Below, one piece after another: positions 8,901-16,075 of a DNA stretch of 35,301 bases; position 1 is the stretch's first letter; the number at the start of each line of letters is the position of its first letter. Under the pieces are notes generated by a model, which was not told the DNA's origin, ran no database searches, and saw nothing but the letters and a program-made list of their open reading frames with translations. The DNA comes from a bacterium (lineage in GTDB: Bacteria > Zhuqueibacterota > QNDG01 > DSAB01): assembly GCA_011388275.1 (NCBI GenBank), contig DSAB01000036.1:1-35301 (forward strand), given 5' to 3'. Both the position numbers and the translations under genes were made by a program.

Positions 8901-11059
8901 AGCAAGGCCGGATTCCGTTTGTCTTCTTCAAGGGCGGCCTCATATTCTGCGGACAGTGTCTCGAGACGGCCGGCCCGATAAGCAGTCTCGATCAGACCGC
9001 GGTGCAGTTCAAGATCGTCGGAATCCATAGCCAGCGCCCTGCGATACCGGGCTTCGGCCAGTCCCAGATCACCGAGACCGGCCAGGCGGCGGGCGGATTC
9101 GGAAAGAATCTGAAAGAGCAACTCCCTTGCCTGTGCATAATAGACGCCTCCCTCCACCGTTGCATACCGATTCATCACTTCTTCCAGGATCAGGGAGGCT
9201 TCGAGTTCTTCTGTCCGCTCCCTGTGAATGCGCGCTCTGGCGATCCTCGATTCGGCCTGGGCCCAATCTTCGAAGCTTGTTTCTTCCAGAACCTGCAGCT
9301 CACGCAAAGCCGAATCCCACTGCCTGCGTTCTGCCAGGACTCCGGCAATGGACAATTGGGCCCTGGCCTGCAATAAAGGAAATTCAGGCAATTCCTGAAT
9401 GACCGCCCGGTATCCCGGGATCGGATCCGCCGCTTCCCTGACCTGAGACAGAAGCCTTTCACCGGCCCGCTCTCGCCACAAGGGAACATCACCGTATTCC
9501 CTTAAAACCGACAAATAAACCAGGCGGGCGGTTTCCTCCTGCTCCTCCTTGAGTACGTCCCCGATTTTCAGGCGCGCCGGGGCTTTCAGATTGGGAAGCC
9601 CTTCTCCCAATTGTACGGCTTCGCTGTAGGCCGAGAGAGCCTGACCTCTCCGTCCTTGTTCCGAATACAAATCGCCGAGAAGGATCCAGGCTTCCACCTG
9701 AACGGATCTCTCGTCCTGAAACTCTTCGATGACCGAGCGGCAGAGTTCGATACGCCGGCTTAGTGAATCCGGACCTGAAGCCTGTTTTAAGCGGGCCCGG
9801 GCCAGAAGCAGCCGATCACCGGGGTCGTTTAAAATGATTTGATCCAGGCATTCCTGCCGCTTGTCAGGACGGTTCAATACCGTATACAGATCGGCCATTT
9901 GAAGCAGAGCCCGGGCTTTCCATTCTTTTTCCCTCGGGAAAAAATCCAGTATCCTTTGATAGCCCAGAATGGACTCATTCAGTGCCTGCCGGGTAAAGGC
10001 CTGAACGGACCATTCCATAGCCATTTCAAATTGACCGGCTGCCGTGGAGACCCTGGGGAATCGTCCTTCAGGAAGCGAAGACCAGATGTCCAGCCCGCCT
10101 CCTCGTGTCGACGTGCAATAAAGTCGTCCATCGGCTCCCCAATGGGGTTGGAAAGAGGATTGTTCACCGGCCGTCAGCCGCAGGCTGCGGTCCCTTTCAT
10201 GCTCTGTTTCCCAGCCGATTGCATCCTCATAAAAAGGCAGGAACCGAAGGGATGCCTGGTCCATGGGCGTGATTCGTCCGTCTCCGTCCGTGTCTTCATC
10301 AAAGCGGACAAAAACCAGAGTGTTTCCATCGGGCGACCAGGCCGGTTCTCTGTCGATCCAGGGTCCGTGTGTCAAAAAGCGTATCCGGCTCTCTGAATCC
10401 GGTATAACCCCGGATAAAAACATAAGTGCGATCTCCCCTTTGGGATTTCGTTGATAGGACGTGAAAGCCAGCTTGCCCTGTATAGACCAGGCCGGATGAT
10501 GTCCTCCGGAGAGCGTGAGGGGGTCCATTTTTCCCGTTTCCCAATCCAGAAGCCAAATGTTTTTCTTTCCGTTCCGGTCCGACACAAATGCCACTTTTCT
10601 CCCGTCCGGAGAGACCGTTGGGTAACCATCCATCCCCAAATACTGAGTCAAAGGCTCCGGTTTCCCGGTAACCCGCCCTCCCCGCTTAAGATTCACGGGG
10701 ATCTTCCATAAATCCCCGCGGGCGTCTCTGCGTTTGGACACAAAAATCAAATGTTTGCCATCCGGATGCCAGCATGGCTCTGTATCTTCCGCCTGGTGTG
10801 TGGTGATCTGCACAGCAGTCCCCGTTGGCAGCGGTTTGATCCATATATCCGGATTTCCGGACCGTTCGGACACAAAGGCCAGCCACCGGCCGTCGGGAGA
10901 AACCGCCGGCCCGTAATCCGGGTCCGGATGTGTGGTCACCTGAATGGGTTCCCGTTCCGCGGGTTCCGATATATTGGTCCCGGCTGCGGTTCCAATCAGC
11001 CAGAAAAAGCAGAAAACAAAGCGGATTCGACTATTTTTTAATCCAGGTTCCGTCATCAC
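2933..11059 (-). CDS. Giant secreted PD40-TPR-CHAT-TPR-CHAT protein (2,708 residues)
   Basis: The start is GTG at 11059 or the adjacent ATG at 11056. A hydrophobic segment at residues 13-28 looks like a signal peptide. Residues about 38-345 carry TolB/PD40 propeller repeats (VSPDGRWLAFVSERSGNPDIW, VSPDGRKVAFVSDRNGKKNI), with a dockerin-like Ca2+ loop at 256-267. TPR-type helices run from about 350 to 1340. A CHAT-like domain follows (about 1340-1745, core from VPDGPLWPVPIHALSYE near 1516), in which the catalytic His position is Glu1619 and no cysteine is present in the corresponding SLFFLPPFRFGG strand. A second TPR array (about 1750-2280) leads to a second CHAT domain (RAKSRSFIDLLA near 2283; HFACHAEY with His2574; LSACETG with Cys2619). 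CHAT domains are caspase/separase-like cysteine proteases. The target is unknown. The start overlaps the YdbL-like gene by 29 bases, so it is probably translated by coupling within the operon. Confidence 0.9.
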   Translation of the reverse strand: MMTEPGLKNSRIRFVFCFFWLIGTAAGTNISEPAEREPIQVTTHPDPDYGPAVSPDGRWLAFVSERSGNPDIWIKPLPTGTAVQITTHQAEDTEPCWHPDGKHLIFVSKRRDARGDLWKIPVNLKRGGRVTGKPEPLTQYLGMDGYPTVSPDGRKVAFVSDRNGKKNIWLLDWETGKMDPLTLSGGHHPAWSIQGKLAFTSYQRNPKGEIALMFLSGVIPDSESRIRFLTHGPWIDREPAWSPDGNTLVFVRFDEDTDGDGRITPMDQASLRFLPFYEDAIGWETEHERDRSLRLTAGEQSSFQPHWGADGRLYCTSTRGGGLDIWSSLPEGRFPRVSTAAGQFEMAMEWSVQAFTRQALNESILGYQRILDFFPREKEWKARALLQMADLYTVLNRPDKRQECLDQIILNDPGDRLLLARARLKQASGPDSLSRRIELCRSVIEEFQDERSVQVEAWILLGDLYSEQGRRGQALSAYSEAVQLGEGLPNLKAPARLKIGDVLKEEQEETARLVYLSVLREYGDVPLWRERAGERLLSQVREAADPIPGYRAVIQELPEFPLLQARAQLSIAGVLAERRQWDSALRELQVLEETSFEDWAQAESRIARARIHRERTEELEASLILEEVMNRYATVEGGVYYAQARELLFQILSESARRLAGLGDLGLAEARYRRALAMDSDDLELHRGLIETAYRAGRLETLSAEYEAALEEDKRNPALLYARGLILSFLGETDRRILKKSNEWLYLALAEDYRMIHPYRTLGYNYELIERLEERDALKKDGFVRGFLNLLTAPLRWAWGLLPGGDSPTKGYYEKAIAALITALELNDETLDPFMEARLAQNLANNFFNLGEYGYQKAFDYYLLRLKMDSTFSHPLEEATFYERAGRCGLVVTEYATVTRFLDRAIDIYASLDRKDKVYQNKQRLAFIHHLAGEFEAAIEIYRETVVEDERHGRREAAQLGYRNLAYNCHMMGDPRETIRYAEKSLALIKTPVDVKRSSASSLRIELFGFSIPVWRMADIGGASSEGFTQADEAALVYNLLSISHESEKQFHQALEYELKRLAIFRARKDAMARRISLNRLGTLYYRMGDFHQAWYYYHWSLLESRKQKDQRGHLINALNLAHVAAAFMTSHSMEYFEEAERILQRALVQAKRENPQVCLSLMHQLGVLRAMAARERYSEGGAHDQVLVSFERLRDYEKAMQWFETGRALSDSLNLDDQRALFFANLGGVHSALGDYGSALGYYHQARVILERRGEEELLWRVYYGLARLQEAKGDSAEKALGLYEKAINLLEALPVQEEGSEERLADRVERVQIYADAAGEMVRQGRIHEALIAIEQGHQKFIADILARRPPELSKERHKIAWGNVRYLRTMLRKTRFSLSQAVSGTAAAETLKSQLAVHEVEYRTLRDQLKREDEVLAYMAGALPVDLRRIQERIPRNGTAIRFVSLRAATLVFAVETDTIRCLELPISRDRLMFMTKELFQGLKADSGLKVLQRTWEKELIQPVQALLKRKDWVLIVPDGPLWPVPIHALSYERPPLLEQHTVVWSPSLMAFVMAHERRRINQTDMLMAGGSTELARQISRNTAAINLKTIQGKRLDRDILAESLGKADLVHLYGELVVNQWEPLAGGFGFTGFDKDVMMTAEDLFPLPMKASLFFLPPFRFGGQLEEAFLPVYYGLLYSGVPAVVLVDWDVSIDAGGRMAGLFYQNLIRLSAAEALASAQKEVRRTSKSIKDWAGYRLMGYAGMNAEERVRFASDNLNKTLQIGFGYEQRRDYEDAIRYYEQAQVMAGAMNDSFTAGRIRQLIIRASYRGGLWEKAVTVQKEILTESERLSRSDKVLESLENLVVFFINSRRYDEAARIKTRVIRHLRDSGNSGEALNKQEELAFLYALNRRYDRADQIMDSLMIAHRSLDDSLSLAKARVRRGRFALEGDRAEEAYVHLEQAVTFLHKSAEDDSTARMELAAALQLLGSAAEQLTLYDEALKRQQASLNLFQALNRPDQAAQALQHLANIHWKSGRYRQAMEYQTRAMEQFEARQNRRMLAAAFSTQGLIYLSLGDRRRAREAQARALNMAESIGSLEDQATILKNMGLVAIQERVFDLALESFRRAADIDSELGYQRGLAYDWRNLGMLYLETGETESAVSLLREGRMLSRRVGDRRNEIQCQFGLSRAYQAQRKTALALALADSALHQALSLGIPDIAWRIHRLRAGIRDGQGRHELALDDLSRAIDLVEAMRAELKVEAFQQGFLDDKMDLYSDMIRLLIRLNRHGEALTFVERAKSRSFIDLLANQALALSRAQGAWLEEESRIRQSIEEARTRVSLLLSGTGSEDELSVWHTVLEQRRREYEAFMVRLQAENPELSSFVQVDPWSVEQIQSVLPDSAAMLIYYLDEGLYTWCLTRDDLKFQKTLVPDSVLERQTRRFRESIQAHLSVDREARTLYDRLIRPVDSFLKDINHLVVIPHGVLHYLPFAAIKGDEYLIQRFSLSSAPSATVFGYCREKERTRIAAGSVAAFSNPALGPEYNLPFADKEVQAIVRTYEQVEAYHGSEVTESKIREAVRNREIIHFACHAEYEPANPLFSALLLTPEGQDDGRLEAHEIFGLDLDCGLVMLSACETGLAHITRGDDVIGLARGFIFAGTPSIVTSLWKVDDLATAVLVKRFYRYLRAGESRARALQKAQRLVMDQVNQHPSAWAAFQLTGDFR
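10259..10294 (-). other. Dockerin/EF-hand-like calcium-binding loop in the giant protein
   Basis: Codons here encode DTDGDGRITPMD, which matches the canonical EF-hand/dockerin loop pattern D-x-D-x-D-G-x-I-x-x-x-D/E (Asp256, 258, 260, Gly261, Ile263, Asp267). It sits within the N-terminal propeller region, between PD40 repeats. A single loop of this kind usually binds structural calcium, which fits an extracytoplasmic location. That it binds calcium is an inference from the pattern. Confidence 0.65.
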
Positions 11060-11579
11060 GTTCTATCCATGTTCCCCTGGGAGAGTTCTCCTGATTCATT
11101 CGCGCGAAAATGTTTAGAATCTCCTCCTGCCGTGATTCCCTGAGCCGGTCGTTGAGTTCTACAACCCGGTTCATGATGAGTGTCCGATTTTCATTCTCCT
11201 CCTGCACGATCTCCCTGACCAGACGATCCATTTCCGGATTTTCCTCCAGAATTTTTGACGAACGAATCACCAGCATGCCATCCTTGCTTTCTCCCACCAA
11301 ACCCTTTCGCTTGAATTCATCCACATCATCCTTGTTGAACTTTTGGGTCTGCATGGCCTCGAGCACTCTCTCTTTCTCCGGTGAAAGCCTGACTTCACCT
11401 TCACGCCGGGATGAACGCATGGATGCTACCATCCAGGTGTCCTCTTCCAGCTGATGATACGTACCCAGAACCTCCCGTTCCAGAGCGGTCTTTTCACCCG
11501 TTACCCGAACCTCGGGTGCCTTGATGCTGCATTGTGTCACCAAAAACAGCAAGCCGACGCCGATCAAAAAGGATCGCAT
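11031..11579 (-). CDS. YdbL-like (DUF1318) lipoprotein
   Basis: This is a 182-residue protein with a lipoprotein signal (hydrophobic residues 3-15, then TQC with Cys17). The segment KAPEVRVTGEKTALEREVLG follows. The C-terminal half matches the YdbL/DUF1318 pattern: FKRKGLVGESKDGMLVI, a region rich in charged residues around ENENRTLIMNRVVELNDRL, and a terminal G-x-W-x-x-x-x-D-G-x-W-x-K-K. E. coli YdbL is a periplasmic partner of the AsmA-like protein YdbH in intermembrane lipid transport, with the small lipoprotein YnbE as third member. Here the YdbH-like gene lies 18 bases upstream, and this protein combines a lipid anchor with the YdbL domain. AAGGAGG sits at ideal spacing before the ATG. 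Confidence 0.82.
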   Translation of the reverse strand: MRSFLIGVGLLFLVTQCSIKAPEVRVTGEKTALEREVLGTYHQLEEDTWMVASMRSSRREGEVRLSPEKERVLEAMQTQKFNKDDVDEFKRKGLVGESKDGMLVIRSSKILEENPEMDRLVREIVQEENENRTLIMNRVVELNDRLRESRQEEILNIFARMNQENSPRGTWIERDDGTWIKK

Positions 11580-11597
11580 GATTTGCCCTCCTTGTCT

Positions 11598-14500
11598 TTA
11601 TCTCATCATGGATTGAATGAAAAAATTCAACGGCAGCCTCCCGTATTCCAGTTTTCCGGGAATACGAACAGGCGAAAACCAGGGCTGTGTCAACAACAGG
11701 GACGGATACACATATCCATGCCGAAGCTCAAAAGAAAACAAACGGGGTTTCCATCCCGTATTGAGCAATTTTCTGGTCATCTGAATCGACCGGTCCGATC
11801 CCAGTGGATCCATCCCCTGAAGCAGCGTGCTGGCAAACCGGGGACCCATCTGAGTGATATGGAAGGTGCCGTCCAGTTCGATCCCCCGGCGGATATCGAA
11901 TCCGGTTCCTCGAAAGGCCATCGTGGCATTGATCTCGGTTTTTTCGCCGACATCCCGCCGAACACCGGCCAGAACCGCCGAATTGATACGGGAGGCCTGT
12001 GCCCTGATTTCGTAACGCGCTTCATTCGGAGGTTTTCCGGCCATATCCAGCCGCATGGAACCTCCCACATTCCCATCGAAAACATACACTTCGAACCATG
12101 GGATCTGAACTTCTCCACTCTCTATGATCAGATCCAGGTCCAGTTCGTCCATCCTGATTCGGTTCAATGTGATGTCACGAACCTGAAGTCTACCCAGCGC
12201 ATCGAATGCGTTTCGGTAAAGTGTTCGGTTTTGTTCATAATCCAGTCCGGGCCGAAAGCGGATTCCATCCCCTGCACACAGGGTCATGGAAGAGAGATTG
12301 GCTTTCAGATCCAAAGGAATTCGTCCCCAAAGCCGCCCGATTCGAAATCCTTCACCCCGGGACACAGAAAGTTCCGGTACATCCCAAAGACCCTGAAGGC
12401 GGATAATGTCTCCTTCCGTTCCGGCGCTTCCCAAATCCACTCCAAGATTCCAGCGTCCCTGAAGAAATCCATCGCGTATAATTTCGATCGAATCCTCGGA
12501 TGCAAATTCGTTTTCCAGCCGGACGTTCCATCTCGCCTTCTCCTGCATCACCATGTATCCGCTGATTCGGTTCTTCATAAACAGTGATGGCAGGTCCAGC
12601 AAACCGTTTGTGACAGTCAGATCCTTTCCATCCCACTGCCATTGAAAGGTCAGCCGGGTATGGGACAGAGGAGAAGAACGAAACGGACTTCGCAGAACAT
12701 TCAGCATGAGATCCGTGTGTCCCTGCATCTGGCCTGCATCCCCCTGCAGGGTCAGCTCTCCTTCCAGCCCCTCAGCCTTCAAAGAATCGGCCGTGTGCAT
12801 ACCCGTTTCGAAAAAACGCACGCCTCCGGCCAGCAAGAGATCGCCCTTCAGGTCCCCGTGAACACGGCCCCACAGAATTTCATGACCCTTAAAATCAAAC
12901 TGCCTGAAAGACCGTGCCATTGAATTCGGCAGACAGAACATCACACGGTCATTCGTGACAATCATTTCGGAAATCTCGATGCCGAAGGTTTCCGTGTTTC
13001 TATTCCAATAAGCCTGCCCGCGGGTAAAAAGACAGTCATTGATTTGAAATTCCAGACTGTCCAGCCGCCACCGGGAAGAATCGGGATCCAGATCAGCCAA
13101 AATTCCGCCTCGAAACCGAAGCGGGGCCAGTGTATCCTCAGGCATAATCAACGCAGACGTGCCCAGATTCCAATCCAGACGAGTTTTATCGAGTCCGCGG
13201 GTGTTCATATCCAGAGCGAAAGATACCGGACCCGACACCGGTATCTCCCCGGGCAGATTTTCAAGCCGAAGCGTGTCGATTTTCAGGTTCCAGTCTGAAT
13301 GAACCCGCTTCCATGAACTTTCGTTCGGAATCTTCCATTTTCCCTGTACCAACATCGGACCGCCAAAAGGAGACAGGACGGCCAGGCGGGTCTCTCCCCC
13401 GGCCGGCAGCCATTCCGAATCCAGCCGGGAAAGTATATCCCAGTCAAAAGCCTTCAGCACCACGCCGGTATCCGCCACGGTCTGTCTGGTGCTGTCGATT
13501 CGAACCGCCAGGCGCGCCTGCCCGCCGAACAACTTCCCTTGTTTCAAGCGGCCTCGAAGCCGGGCGTTGAGGCTTCCGCCGTGAAACTCTATGGGCAGCG
13601 AATCGGCGGCCGCGAACAGAGATTCCCATCTCGAACGGACATCAAAACCCAGGCCCGCGGTATCCAGATCGACGCGTCCCTCCAGGAGCCGCACCCGTCC
13701 CTGAAAGCGGTAAGGGTCCAATACGGCCGTCATTGCTGCGGGAAACAGAGAAACGGCCGATTCTCTCATTCTTTCGAGCCTCACCTCATCGCCGTCCAAC
13801 GTGAGGGTGCCCAGCAGCCGTTCCGGCAGGGGTTCCAATTCACCCCTGATCCGAAGCAGGTGCTGTCCGCCAAGAGAAAGACGGGTCTCCACATCGGCTC
13901 TTCCCGTCATACCCCGCCCTTTTGCGTTGACGATCCAGCGGAGATTCGACGCGGTCGCCGTGTCGCCGATCGTGAAATAATGAATGAAGGACCATCGGCC
14001 TCCGGATTTCCAAACTAATTCCGTGTTCAGATCAAGGGGGAGAAAATGGGACTCGTTTTTTCCTTCGGTACGAACAGATCCCTGACGGGTATACAGCCGG
14101 ATCCGTCCGCGCAGCCGTTCCGAATGTGAATCCGGATCCCTGGGAATGTGCAAATCGCGAACATCCAGATTGAATCCGTCTAAAAACAGAGACGCGGCAT
14201 TTTCGTCCGCGTCGAGAGGCAGAGAAAGACTGAAATCTTCCAGTTTGAGTCTAAAAAGGGACAGGGCCAAAGGAAGAATCAGGGGATCCGACGACTTATG
14301 GTCCCGGGTTTCACCGGCCGGCCGCGTACCTTTTTCCCCAGAGGGCGAAGCGTGCCGGACGGTCAGATTCACGAAAGGGCCTTCGATGCGGATTCCCGTA
14401 ATCTCGATACGGCGCCTTAACAGCGGAAGGATCCGAAATTGAACACCGAGCCGGCGGAGGCTGAAGAAAACCGGTACCGGCGCCGCTTCCGAGGGAAATC

Positions 14501-14744
14501 CGATCTGTATCCCTTCGATATACACGGACCCAGGCAAACGAATGTTAACACTTTCTATTCGGACCGGCCTCCCCAGCTCTCTTGTCAGTATTCTGGAGGC
14601 CAGGTCCCCTGCGGGCCTGGCCGGATAGAGCCAAATCACGATCAACAAGGCTGAAATCAGCCCCATAATCAGGGAAAAAACCCACAACAGCAGCCTTGTC
14701 AGGCGGCGTTTTCTTTTCAGCGTTTTTGCTTGTTTCCTGTCCAT
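11598..14744 (-). CDS. AsmA-like / YdbH-type inner-membrane-anchored protein
   Basis: This is a 1,048-residue protein with a basic cytoplasmic N-terminus (KTLKRKRRLTR) and one membrane segment at about residues 18-42. A long, beta-rich periplasmic region begins with an AsmA-type N-terminal pattern (ILTRELGRPVRIESVNIRLPG, then RRIEITGIRIEGPFVNL). The C-terminal part (about 930-1040) shows the repeating strands expected for YdbH/TamB/YhdP relatives, which form hydrophobic grooves that bridge the two membranes and carry phospholipids. The YdbL-like lipoprotein directly downstream is the strongest evidence for YdbH rather than another AsmA member. The start follows the MscS stop by 26 bases and has only a weak AGG upstream. 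Confidence 0.82.
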   Translation of the reverse strand: MDRKQAKTLKRKRRLTRLLLWVFSLIMGLISALLIVIWLYPARPAGDLASRILTRELGRPVRIESVNIRLPGSVYIEGIQIGFPSEAAPVPVFFSLRRLGVQFRILPLLRRRIEITGIRIEGPFVNLTVRHASPSGEKGTRPAGETRDHKSSDPLILPLALSLFRLKLEDFSLSLPLDADENAASLFLDGFNLDVRDLHIPRDPDSHSERLRGRIRLYTRQGSVRTEGKNESHFLPLDLNTELVWKSGGRWSFIHYFTIGDTATASNLRWIVNAKGRGMTGRADVETRLSLGGQHLLRIRGELEPLPERLLGTLTLDGDEVRLERMRESAVSLFPAAMTAVLDPYRFQGRVRLLEGRVDLDTAGLGFDVRSRWESLFAAADSLPIEFHGGSLNARLRGRLKQGKLFGGQARLAVRIDSTRQTVADTGVVLKAFDWDILSRLDSEWLPAGGETRLAVLSPFGGPMLVQGKWKIPNESSWKRVHSDWNLKIDTLRLENLPGEIPVSGPVSFALDMNTRGLDKTRLDWNLGTSALIMPEDTLAPLRFRGGILADLDPDSSRWRLDSLEFQINDCLFTRGQAYWNRNTETFGIEISEMIVTNDRVMFCLPNSMARSFRQFDFKGHEILWGRVHGDLKGDLLLAGGVRFFETGMHTADSLKAEGLEGELTLQGDAGQMQGHTDLMLNVLRSPFRSSPLSHTRLTFQWQWDGKDLTVTNGLLDLPSLFMKNRISGYMVMQEKARWNVRLENEFASEDSIEIIRDGFLQGRWNLGVDLGSAGTEGDIIRLQGLWDVPELSVSRGEGFRIGRLWGRIPLDLKANLSSMTLCAGDGIRFRPGLDYEQNRTLYRNAFDALGRLQVRDITLNRIRMDELDLDLIIESGEVQIPWFEVYVFDGNVGGSMRLDMAGKPPNEARYEIRAQASRINSAVLAGVRRDVGEKTEINATMAFRGTGFDIRRGIELDGTFHITQMGPRFASTLLQGMDPLGSDRSIQMTRKLLNTGWKPRLFSFELRHGYVYPSLLLTQPWFSPVRIPGKLEYGRLPLNFFIQSMMR

Positions 14745-14770
14745 TCGATGCCCGAATACCTGCCGGTGTT

Positions 14771-16075
14771 TCAGCGACCGGTGATCCGATAGGTTGTATA
14801 AGCGAAATCCACATCCGCGGTTTCTTTGAAAGCCTTGATCACTTTCCCGCTGATTATGTTTTCCGTGGACCGCCTTTTCCTGGCATCCGTCAAATAACGC
14901 AGAGTCAGCTTGACCCCGCTGTCCTGAATGCTTGTGTATACAATGGGCGTGAATTTCCGGTAATAGATGAGATATTCACGGGACATTCGGTCGATCTGGC
15001 TCTGAACCTTTTCCTGAACTTCCCGGCTAGCCTCTTCTCCGCAGACAAGCAGAATCTCCCGCGCTTTTTCCCAGGAGCTTTCAAAAGTCACGATAACGGA
15101 CATTTCATTCCAGATATATTCAAAACCCATGGTGTAATTATACAGGGCCCTTCTGAAAATCTGCCCGTGGGGCAGATGAACCACACGTCCTGTTGACTGA
15201 TCACCATCCACCCAGTTGCCGATCTCCAGAAGCGTGGTCTGAAACAGGCGCACATCGATGACATCACCCCGCACATCGCCCAGCTCAATACGGTCGCCCG
15301 TTCGATAGGGCCGGCGGATCATGATGTAAAGCCAGCCGGCCATATTGAGCAGTACTTCATGCAGGGCCAGAGCGACACCGGCACCCATGACCGAAAGAAC
15401 GGTGGCCCACTGAGTGGTGCTGCCGGCCCAGATGAAGATCAGGATGATCAGATAGATTCCGGTAGCCGTGTAGGTGACCCGCTTACGGTACTGATGCCGT
15501 TTCTGAATATCCACCTGAAGCGAATTGATAAATCGGCGCAGGAAAAACAGAATCAAATAGACAATGCCCAGAGCCACCGCGGATTCAAAGATATTCTGAA
15601 GAATTGGATTGTTAAAATAGGCGAACCAGTTGGCAATATCCCAGATCCTCATCAGAATGAAACCATAAATTAAAAAGACGACAATCTGTGTCCACTTCCA
15701 ATATCGCTGACGAATTTTCGATTCCGTTTGAAGGGAATCATAGAGCCGCTTCAGGATGCGCAGAACAATAGTCAAAATCAGCAATAAAACCAGTGAACCG
15801 AAAAGCCGCATTATGACAGGTCCCGGATCATCAAAATATTGAAAGGCCAGGGGTAAAGCCCATATAAAAAGAAATATCAAAAACGTCATGAAAATCAGGG
15901 AATGAAAAGCCATGCGGCAGTAGCGGCCGCGCAATTCTTCATGTGCCATGGACTTGATAATTCGGCGGGCCAGGAAATACAGGAAGATCAGAAACCCCGA
16001 TGATCCGGCAGACCAAAGCATTTTCTGCCAGATTCCAGGACGGGAAATCCATGCCCAAAAGTCTGTCAGTGTCAT
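14771..16075 (-). CDS. MscS-family mechanosensitive channel
   Basis: This is a 434-residue inner-membrane protein. It has about six predicted membrane helices, ending in the pore-lining helix (TVLSVMGAGVALALHEVLLNMAG, about residues 228-250). The MscS beta domain follows (IMIRRPYRTGDRIELGDVRG, FQTTLLEIGNW, VVHLPHGQIF). The cytoplasmic alpha/beta part ends in a region similar to the MscS C-terminal cage. It should open under membrane tension to release solutes on hypo-osmotic shock, although larger MscS relatives can have other gating or signalling roles. AGGAGG lies four to five bases before the ATG, and the start overlaps the previous stop as ATGA (16072-16075). Confidence 0.9.
   Translation of the reverse strand: MTLTDFWAWISRPGIWQKMLWSAGSSGFLIFLYFLARRIIKSMAHEELRGRYCRMAFHSLIFMTFLIFLFIWALPLAFQYFDDPGPVIMRLFGSLVLLLILTIVLRILKRLYDSLQTESKIRQRYWKWTQIVVFLIYGFILMRIWDIANWFAYFNNPILQNIFESAVALGIVYLILFFLRRFINSLQVDIQKRHQYRKRVTYTATGIYLIILIFIWAGSTTQWATVLSVMGAGVALALHEVLLNMAGWLYIMIRRPYRTGDRIELGDVRGDVIDVRLFQTTLLEIGNWVDGDQSTGRVVHLPHGQIFRRALYNYTMGFEYIWNEMSVIVTFESSWEKAREILLVCGEEASREVQEKVQSQIDRMSREYLIYYRKFTPIVYTSIQDSGVKLTLRYLTDARKRRSTENIISGKVIKAFKETADVDFAYTTYRITGR

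Noticed and set aside
8492-9376. Long plus-strand open frame (294 codons), with others such as 11454-12587 and 5231-5869
   Set aside because: They lie wholly opposite the giant CHAT or YdbH-like genes, show no recognisable domain, have Pro/Arg/Gln-rich composition expected of antisense frames, and have no ribosome binding sites that stand out.
2933-11059. TPR-CHAT protein as a CRISPR type III-E (gRAMP) partner
   Set aside because: No cas gene or CRISPR repeat is present in the window, and this protein has a signal-like segment and a propeller, unlike the described CRISPR-associated TPR-CHAT.
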